A stretch of 64,000 nucleotides of DNA from Zygnema cylindricum (Eukaryota; Streptophyta; Zygnematophyceae; Zygnematales; Zygnemataceae): NCBI GenBank assembly GCA_037447655.1, contig JBBHKE010001814.1, positions 149,547 through 213,546 of the forward strand, read 5' to 3'. The position numbers and the translations under genes were made by a program. How positions within the stretch are numbered: position 1 is the stretch's first letter; the number at the start of each line of letters is the position of its first letter. Below the pieces are notes generated by a model, which had not been told where the DNA came from, did no database searches, and saw nothing but the letters and a program-made list of their open reading frames with translations. Below, one piece after another: positions 56,770 to 64,000 of this stretch.

Positions 56770-57771
56770 TGTTGTTTTGAAAAGTCAGTTTCGTGCGTAA
56801 CTGTTAATTAGATTTAATGTGGAGGTTTGAATAGATTCACGGATTCGGGGAGTGAACAGATTGATAATTAAAGTTACGTAAAAGACTCATTGAGTGGTGT
56901 GAACAAGCAATGACAAATGGACGGCGGATCGCGAAGCGATCCGATGTAAAATAAATGGAATGTTGAAATAGGCGCCGCCGGTACGGAGCAGCTGCGACGC
57001 AGTTAAGTCAACGTAGTTGCGGCTATTTTAATGATACGTACGGAAAGAGCAGCCAGCGCAACTAGCGCAGCTACGGATAATATGAATAGGATAGATTTGG
57101 AGTAATGGTGATTAAATGATAGTGGTAGCTTAGTAGTTGCTTAGTGGTAGCTTAGTTTCAACATACGAAGAGTACAGTGTAAATATTGTGTACAACAGAG
57201 GTTTGTCCTTTTAACTAGTTAGGTTATTAGAGTAGATACAGTACGGCTGGTTTGCCTCCGTACTCTGAGTATAACTTGCAGGACTTAGATTATTTGATGT
57301 ATCGCAGTCAAGTTAATCAAAGTAATGGCAAACTGTTTTCTACATCTTTGACCTGTTGGTGTGATCACTCTGATTGGTGCTTTCATGTGAAACTTTGTGG
57401 AGTTATTCTATGATATAAAATCTATATGTGTGTGAAGTTTCATTGTATTCCAGTAACTTTGTAAGATTATGTGAACAGTCTAAGTGGTTAGTTTGTGAAG
57501 CTGTCAACTACATTTGGGAAACTCTTGAGCTTATATCTTCTAGATTCCTTGGTGGATTTGACTGTAACTTTGGGAGTTAACAATGTATATGGTATAATGC
57601 ATATTGGTGCAGTTTGAGATAATATGTATATGGTATAATGCATATTGGTGCAGTTTGAGATAATTTTGTTTACTGTGGAGTAATTTGTGTCGTCTGAAAC
57701 ACAGCTGTTTTTGAGGAAGTCTGTGGGTGTTTCCGTGAGTAATCCATGGCTGAAATAAGCTATGCACAACA
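56770..57771 (+). repeat. Element A 3' LTR
   Basis: 1002 bases, TGTTGTTTTG to gcacaaca. Longer than the 5' LTR by a 41-bp tandem duplication (tgtatatggtataatgcata block, about 57581-57662). Otherwise about 3 per cent different by eye. Confidence 0.92.
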
Positions 57772-57776
57772 ATCAC

Positions 57777-58818
57777 CATAACTCGCATCGCTCCAGGTGC
57801 TTATCTTCACTTCATCTCCTCCAAGAGATAGTCGGAGTTCTCGTGTTTTTGCAAGATATCGCAAAACTCGTTTTGCTGCCTCCCAATCTGATTTCTTCGT
57901 ATTCTGAAGACAACGACTCAGAGCTCCAACAGCCGCTGTAATATCCGGACAAGTGCAGTTCATAAAGTAGATAAGACTCCCAACAATTTGTCGGTAGGGA
58001 ATCGAGGACATGAAGTGTGACTCCCCTGGTTCCATATCATCTTCGAGAGTCATTCCTCCATCTGTTTCCTTTCCTTCCACCTTTTCCCTGAACTCCATAG
58101 GAGTGGCACTCCCTTCTGCATCTGTCATGCCAAATCTTTCAAGTACATTTCCAATGGCCTCTCTTTGGGTGAGGTAAATAACTCTCTGACTCCTATCTCT
58201 CTCTACTTGAATGCCTAGGATATACTTAGCTTCGCCTAAGTCTTTTATTTCAAACCAGGCATTCAGGGCTGCCTTTATCTTTTTATCTCATTCAATGATT
58301 TGCTAATTAGCAGCATATCATCTACATACACAGCTACATAAATCACACCATCATCTCCTTCCATGAGATAAACAGAGTGATCTGAGGTGATTCTTGTAAA
58401 GCCCAAGCTCGTAAGAAACTCATTCAACTTCAAATTCCATTGTCGTGGGGCCTCTTTCAACCCATACAATGATTTCAACAGTTTACAGAAGATTTTCCTT
58501 TCCTTTTTCTACAAAACCTTTAGGTTGTTTCATATAGATTACTTCATCTATGTCTCCATGCAAGAAGGCAATTTTAACATCTATTTGATGCAATTCCATA
58601 TTCTCAATTGCAGTTAAAGACAACAAGACTTTGACCGTAGGAAACCTGACAACAGGAGAGATGGTTTCCTCATAGTCTATTCCTTCCTTTTGACTAAAAC
58701 CCTTTGCAACCAGACGAGCTTTATACCTTTCAATGGTGTTGTCTAGATTGAGCTTCACTTGAAGACCCACTTGCAGCCAATGGCTTTCCGATCTAGTGGA
58801 AGCTCCATAATCTCCCAC
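57777..58818 (-). pseudogene. Element B reverse transcriptase and start of RNase H
   Basis: Minus strand: LDNTIERYKARLVAKGFS (about 58745), HQIDVKIAFLHGDIDEVIYM (about 58590), MKSLYGLKEAPRQWNLKLN (about 58478-58420), VAVYVDDMLLI with the catalytic VDD intact (about 58330), then after a frame change VGSLIYFMNCTCPDITAA (about 57990), KRVLRYLAKTREL and STWSDASYGD at the junction with element A. Frameshifts near 58483 and 58275-58130. Confidence 0.92.
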
Positions 58819-58957
58819 GTTTGGGCTTCCATGATCGATCTCATCTCATCATTTTCAGCTGAGATCCAATGATTCTTTTCAGGAACAAAAAATGCCTCCT
58901 GAATGGTAATAGGCTCCCCGGAGCTTGCAGAAAAAGCATATTAAACTTGTTCTCCCC

Positions 58958-60847
58958 TTAAACGAGAACTCTGTCTTCTTCCCTCGAAAAATCTGAGGCT
59001 GGAACTGTTGGATACCGAGCTCCACCTTGAGGCTTTAGAATGAGAGGATCAGCTGATGTTAGTTGTTCAGTAGCGGATGGTACTCCATTATTTTGCGCTT
59101 CAGTAGAAGAAGAAGTAGAAGTTGCAGCAGACTGAAAGGGAATTTGGTCCAAGATGACATATTCTTGTAGTTTGTCTTTCTTCTTATTCTCATCCATACT
59201 AAATACATCGATGGACTCACTCTCATCCTTTACCTGAATATTTCTAGCAATCTTGATGGTATGTTTTTGAGGACCATAAATTCTATATCCTACAGATTCA
59301 TCATCATATCCCATAAAGATTTTAGGCTTAGACTTTGGACTCAGTTTCCAGTTTGGTAGATTATCTAGTACAAAGCACTTGCTACCAAAAACTCTGAAGT
59401 GAGTAACATCTGGTTTTCTGCCATTCCATACTTCATAAGGTGTCATTCCATGAACAGATCTAGTTTCTAATCTGTTCCTAATATATGCTCTAGTTTGGTA
59501 AGCTTCAACCCAAAATTTAATATCTATTCTTTTATCAGCCATCATAGATTTGACACTCTCGGTTATAGTTCTATTTAGCCTTTTTGAGACTCCATTATGC
59601 TCAAGAGTGTAAGGCACAGTGAATTGGTGAGATATACCATCTTGTTTTAAGTAAGCAGCAAACTCATTAGAAGTGTATTCACCTCCATTATCAGTTCTTA
59701 AGGAGAGAATCGATCTACCATGAAATTTCTCCGCCCAGATCCGAATGTGTTTGAAGTGGGTGAAGACCTCCTTTTTCTCCTTTATAAAATAGATTCTGCT
59801 GAATCTGGAGAAGTCATGTGTAAATGTGACAAAGTATTTGTTCCTTGCAAGAGATGGTACTTTGGAGGGTCCCCACACATCTGATTGAACAAGTTATAAG
59901 ATATTAGTCGCTCTGAAATCTGCAGCTTGGAGTAAAGGAAGTTTATGAAGCTTGCCCAAAGCCCAACCATCACAAATACTTCACTGTTGCCGACCAAGCA
60001 TAACTCCTTCTACCATATCAATTTTGACCATCTTTTCCAATCTGTCATAATGAACATGACCCAACCTCTTATGCCACAAAATATTATCAGATAAGACAAT
60101 GGAGTAAGCAAAAGAAGATGTATTCACCATGTCCATCCGGTACAAATTATTTGGGCCTCTAGTTCCCATTACGGCTACCTTTCCTTCTTTGCTAACAATT
60201 TTCTTTCCTTGTTTCTGAAGTATTTCAAAACCTATATTTTTTGCAACTGAGGTAGAAAACAAGTTTTTTTTGAACTGATGAACATACAATACATCATAGA
60301 GAGTACTAGGAACTGCCTGTCGATCTATCTCACACATAAGGATGACAGTTCCTTGAGCCTTTGCTTCAACTGTGGCACCACAAGCATAGTAGATCTGCCT
60401 TGTTGGAATAGGTTGCGAATCTCTGAAGGAACCTTTGTTCCACCACATATGAGATGAGCTTCCTGAGTCCATGATCCACCCATGGTCTTTGTCTCCTTCT
60501 ATCAGTTTTGCAAATGCAAAGAATTTTTTGTCATCAGTTTTTGGAAAACTGATAACATGTGGTGCCTTTCCATTGTCAACCGATTCCGATCTTGGCGTAT
60601 CAGCTGAAAATGCTTGGGTTCTGGAAGAAAGTGTCGGTGGTGTGTGCGGTGTCTTTGGGAGCCTGTAGATTCCTTTTGGCCTCCATCCATTTTTGAACAT
60701 ACCTGTCTCATAAGCTTCAAGAAACTTAGGACACTGTTTGTACATATGTCCTTGATTGTAACAGTAGACACACTTGTTATAAAGTTGAAAACATTGGTAC
60801 CCTTGAGATTTGTTTCCTTGATACTGTGCATTAAAAGCATTGTGCAT
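58958..60847 (-). pseudogene. Element B zinc knuckle, protease and integrase
   Basis: Minus strand. Frame 60847-59981: knuckle CVYCYNQGHMYKQCPKF (intact CCHC), protease WIMDSGSSSHMW with active-site DSG, and GAG-pre-integrase LWHKRLGHVHYDRLEKM. Frame 59878-58958: integrase THDFSRFSRIYFIKEKK (first Asp), LRTDNGGEYTSNEF (second Asp), EHNGVSKRLNRT where the expected catalytic Glu of (A/S)ER is Lys, then WNGRKPDVTHFRVFGSKCFV and an acidic linker. A frameshift or gap lies around 59880-59980. Confidence 0.93.
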
Positions 60848-61486
60848 TAAAAGCTACAGATGATTTTGCTGGATTAAAGGCTCCAATACTGGTTTCCTCC
60901 TCTAACACTAGTTCTATAGCTGTTGCTAAGTTCAATGCTGTCTTATCAAACTTTCTCAAATTTGTCGAGGCTCCTTTATATTCCTCAGGAAGACCTCGCA
61001 TAAGAATCATAGCCTGATGATAAGGGGAGAAGTTCCCCCCTGAACATGCATTTTTTGCCAACAAAAGCCTAAGACCATTACAATATTCAACCATGCTACC
61101 TCCTGTATATCTATAATCATAAATATTCCCAGCTGTGATAATTTCATGGTTGTCATTAGCTTTCAAATAGATGGTTTTCAAGGAAGACCAGATTTCTGAT
61201 GCCTTTTTCATTTTGATATGTGACATAAGTAGATTTTCTAAGATCATTAACTTCAACAAATGCAGATAGGCTGATTTTTCCCATTATAGGATGCTTCAAT
61301 TTCAGCAAGGCTGCCATCAACTACATCAAACAATTTAACTTGAGTGAAATAAGACTCAACCATATCAGACCAATAGATGTATTTCCTTCCATCAAAAACT
61401 GGGATATGTGAGGGTGGGCCCGTGACCTGTTGTTCTGTGACTGCTACACCAACTGAAGATGAAGATGATGCTAGAGTAGACATCAC
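60831..61486 (-). pseudogene. Element B Gag
   Basis: Minus strand, from an ATG inside the 5' LTR (MSTLASSSSSVGVAVTEQQV) across the primer site into GPPSHIPVFDGRKYIYW, LFDVVDGSLAE, a frame change near 61255, then MSHIKMKKASEIWSSLKTIY, DYRYTGGSMVEYCNGLRLLL, MILMRGLPEEYKGA and LVLEEETSIGAFNPAKSS leading to the knuckle region. Standard UBN2-type copia Gag. One frameshift separates the N-terminal part. Confidence 0.9.
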
Positions 61487-62309
61487 AGAATTCAGATAAG
61501 CAAAAAGCTCTCACAGATGCTCAGAAAAATACACACAAGTTTGGAACACATCCAAAGATAATTTAGGCAACCAAATGGCCTACTAATCTGACACAATGCA
61601 GATAATACACAAAGGAACACAAGTGCAAAGTAACACAAATATCTGCAAATATATCTGAGAGATATTCTCAGTCAAAGATATCAAAAATGTCACAGCATAA
61701 TTTTGATATAACAAGTTCCTACTTCTGAGATGGCTAAGTCCTATTCTTATACCTAAAAAATCTATTCTTCTGAAAGCTAACAGCCACTTATTGCCCTAAA
61801 TAAGCAAAGGAAGCATACCAGCCATGCATCAATAATATCTACTTATCTAAAAGAGGATACCTGAATATGTCAAGGTATGTCATACAGAAAGAATCTGAAC
61901 TGAGACACTAATCAAACAAAACACGCTTCTGTCCAAACTAGAGATAAGTAACAGCACAGTACACCGTGTACAAACACGTCAGATAATTACAGACGTGAAC
62001 CCGGATGACCACCTTTCGTCGGCGGTAAATCTTCCACGTCCACCATTTCGAAGTTTCATCCAAAATGAAACTTTTATGTGACAATTCGGTCTATATGGTA
62101 AGTCTGAATAGTACGAACGGATATTTGTAGAGTGTCTCATTTACTGACGCGTGTCGTGAAGTGTGTCACACCGTGAACTCCCTCACTGTTCACTATAACA
62201 TTAATTCTGGTACATACTGAACCAGACTTTTCACAAAATATTCTAAATACTGAGAAAACACTCCCCTCGCCTATGAAGCTTAGTGAAGACTAAAGCTTTC
62301 AAAACAACA
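61428..62309 (-). repeat. Element B 5' LTR
   Basis: Starts TGTTGTTTTGAAAGC at 62309 and ends acagaacaaca at 61428. The following bases, ggtcacgggccca (61427-61415), align with the initiator tRNA-Met site of elements A and G with two changes. The LTR abuts the satellite directly. Confidence 0.9.
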
Positions 62310-64000
62310 AGCGATAACAAGAATTGTTACTTAAATTGTTAGAGATAACAAGAATCCGTACTTAAACTACACAAATTGTTAGTGATAACAAGAATTGTTA
62401 CCTAAATTACAGAGATTGTTAGCGATAGCAGAATTGTCTTAAATTACAAAACTGGTAGCGATAGCGAATTGTTACCTAAATTACACAAACAGTTAGCGAT
62501 AACAACAATTGTGACCTAAATTACATAAACAGTTAGCGATAACATCAATTGTGACCTAAATTATACAAACTGTAAGCGATTACAATAATTGTGACCTAAA
62601 TTACACAAACTGTTAGCGATAACAAAAATTGTTCCCTAAATTACACAAATAGTTAATGATAACAAGAATTGTAACCTAAATTACACAAACTGTTAGTGAT
62701 AACAATAATTCTTACCTAAATTACACAAACTGTTAGCGATAAAAATAATTGTTACCTAAATTACACAAACAGTTAGCGATAACAAGAATAGTTACTTAAA
62801 CTACACAAACTGTTAGCGATAACAAGAATTGTTATCTAAATTACAAAAACTGTTACCAATAACAAGAATTGATATATTGATTACACAAACTGTTATCGAT
62901 AACAACATTTGTGACCTAAATTACACAAACTGATAGCGATAACAAGAATTGTTAACTAAATTACAAAAATTGTTAGCGATAACAAGAATTGTTACCTAAA
63001 TTACACAAACAGTTAGAGATAACAATAATTGTGACCTAGATTAACAAACATGTTAGCGATAACAATAATTCTTACCTAAATTACACAAACTGTTAACGAT
63101 AACAACAATTGTGACCACAATTATACAAACTGTTAGCGATTACAAGAATTGTGACCTAAATTACACAAACTGTTAGCGATAACAAAAATTGTTACCTAAA
63201 TTACCCAAACTTTTTGCGATAACAAGAATTGTTTCCTAAATTACACAAACAGTTAGCGATAACAAGAATTGTGACCTAAATTAAACAAACAGTAAGCGAT
63301 AACAAGAATTGTGACCTAAATTACACTAACTGTTAGCGATAACCAGAATTGTTACCTAAATTACAAAAATTGTTAGGGACAACAATAATTCTTACCTAAA
63401 TTACACAAACTGTTAGCGATAACAAGAATTTTTTCCTAAATTACACAAAGTGTTAGCGATACAAGAATTGTGACCTAAATTACAAAAACTGTTAGCGATA
63501 ACAAAAATTGTGACCTAAATTATACAAACTGTAAGCGATTACAAGAATTGTGACCTAAATTACAAAAACTGTTAGCAATAACAAAAATTGTTCCCTAAAT
63601 TACACAAATAGTTAATGATAACAAGAATTGTAACCTAAATTACACGAACTGTTAGCGATAACAATAATTCTTACCTAAATTACACAAACTGTTAGCGATA
63701 ACAAAAATTGTTCCCTAAATTACACAAATAGTTAATAAAAACAAGAATTGTAACCTAAATTACACAAACTGTTAGCGATAACAATAATTCTTACCTAAAT
63801 TACACAAACTGTTAGCGATAACAATAATTGTTACCTAAATTACACAAACAGTTAGCGATAACAAGAATTGTTACTTAAACTACACAAACTGTTAGCGATA
63901 ACAAGAATTGTTATCTAAATTACAAAAACTGTTACCAATAACAAGAATTGATACCTTGATTACACAAACTGTTAGCGATAACAACAATTGTGACCTAAAT
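62310..64000. repeat. 40-bp satellite array
   Basis: Unit of 40 bases, approximately ttacacaaactgttagcgat followed by aacaagaattgttacctaaa, about 42 copies to the window end and evidently beyond. Copies differ at a few preferred positions (aag/aat/aac after aaca; gtt/gtg; ctg/cag). Segments of several units recur together, for example the run with tgttccctaaattacacaaa then tagttaatgataac, seen at 62631 and again at 63591 and 63711: higher-order structure. Contains the inverted pair gttagcgataac. Non-coding. Confidence 0.97.

Larger units (their letters stand above)
53060..57771 (+). mobile_element. Element A: pol-less LTR retrotransposon inserted in element B
   Basis: Complete structure: target duplication atcac (53055-53059 and 57772-57776), 5' LTR 53060-54020, primer site, gag, Lys/Glu-rich coding remnants, GC-rich tandem repeats, purine tract ttcggggag (56761-56769), 3' LTR 56770-57771. 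It splits the RNase H domain of B after WSDASYGD. No protease, integrase, RT or RNase H motif is present. Gag is clearly related to that of B (GQQVMGP against EQQVTGP; NVVDGTLAE against DVVDGSLAE), so B-like elements are plausible sources of the enzymes. Confidence 0.93.
51702..62309 (-). mobile_element. Element B: full-length Ty1/copia, decayed, containing element A
   Basis: Minus strand: 5' LTR 62309-61428, primer site, gag, pol, purine tract and 3' LTR 52615-51702. Without the nested element A it is about 5.9 kb, normal for copia. Both LTRs have TG..CA ends (TGTTGTTTTG and TGTTATTTTG starts; gaacaaca ends). The 3' LTR carries a 33-bp tandem duplication (about 52105-52170) absent from the 5' LTR, which accounts for its extra length (914 against 882). 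Flanks are aggga (51697-51701) and agcga (62310-62314), one mismatch. Confidence 0.9.

Noticed and set aside
62310-64000. CRISPR array
   Set aside because: The 40-bp unit repeats without unique spacers, and the window is eukaryotic; it is a satellite.

Overview
The window is eukaryotic nuclear DNA: spliceosomal GT-AG introns, AT-rich spacers, two assembly gaps of 10 N, and a very heavy load of nested transposons. The host is not identifiable with certainty. One exon (34.9-35.3 kb, minus) resembles the secreted N-terminal domain of fungal S41-type peptidases, which leans weakly towards a TE-rich, perhaps early-diverging, fungus.

Layout. 0-2.2 kb: 3' half of a broken Ty1/copia element plus its 3' LTR. 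2.2-5.3 kb: degenerate AT-rich repeats and two MITEs. 5.6-11.0 kb: a pair of 281-bp near-perfect inverted repeats around a decayed minus-strand copia pol and a gag remnant; a second MITE family lies outside both arms. 12.6-22.8 kb: the only convincing host genes, both on the plus strand. H1 (12625-13543, three exons) encodes a small membrane-anchored protein of about 124 aa. H2 (14402-22771, at least six exons) encodes a polytopic membrane protein. One H2 exon is split by a 5.6-kb LTR element (15777-21360, here 'element G') that has no pol but carries one unbroken 1456-codon frame. 24-32 kb: copia remnants, including a solo LTR with perfect target-site duplication, and one copy of a recurrent LTR family (L1). 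33.3-34.5 kb: tandem repeat of about 570 bp beside a gap. 35-38.7 kb: the S41-like exon, simple repeats, and a PIF/Harbinger-type MITE nested in another MITE that itself interrupts a copia fragment. 41.7-46.4 kb: minus-strand copia flanked by L1 LTRs in opposite orientations. 46.8-50.9 kb: a decayed pogo-like DNA transposon with arrays of subterminal motifs and an unexplained open frame upstream. 51.7-62.3 kb: a full-length but decayed copia ('element B', minus) containing a complete pol-less LTR element ('element A', plus, 53060-57771). 62.3 kb to the end: a 40-bp satellite array.

The most interesting theme is shared by elements A, B and G. In all three the primer-binding site matches the anticodon arm of initiator tRNA-Met (half-tRNA priming), and gag starts with an ATG inside the 5' LTR and reads through that site, so the primer site is also gag coding sequence. 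Elements A and G both replace pol with long Lys/Glu/Ser-rich, apparently disordered coding sequence; they look like non-autonomous partners of B-like elements. All boundaries and reading frames were read by eye.
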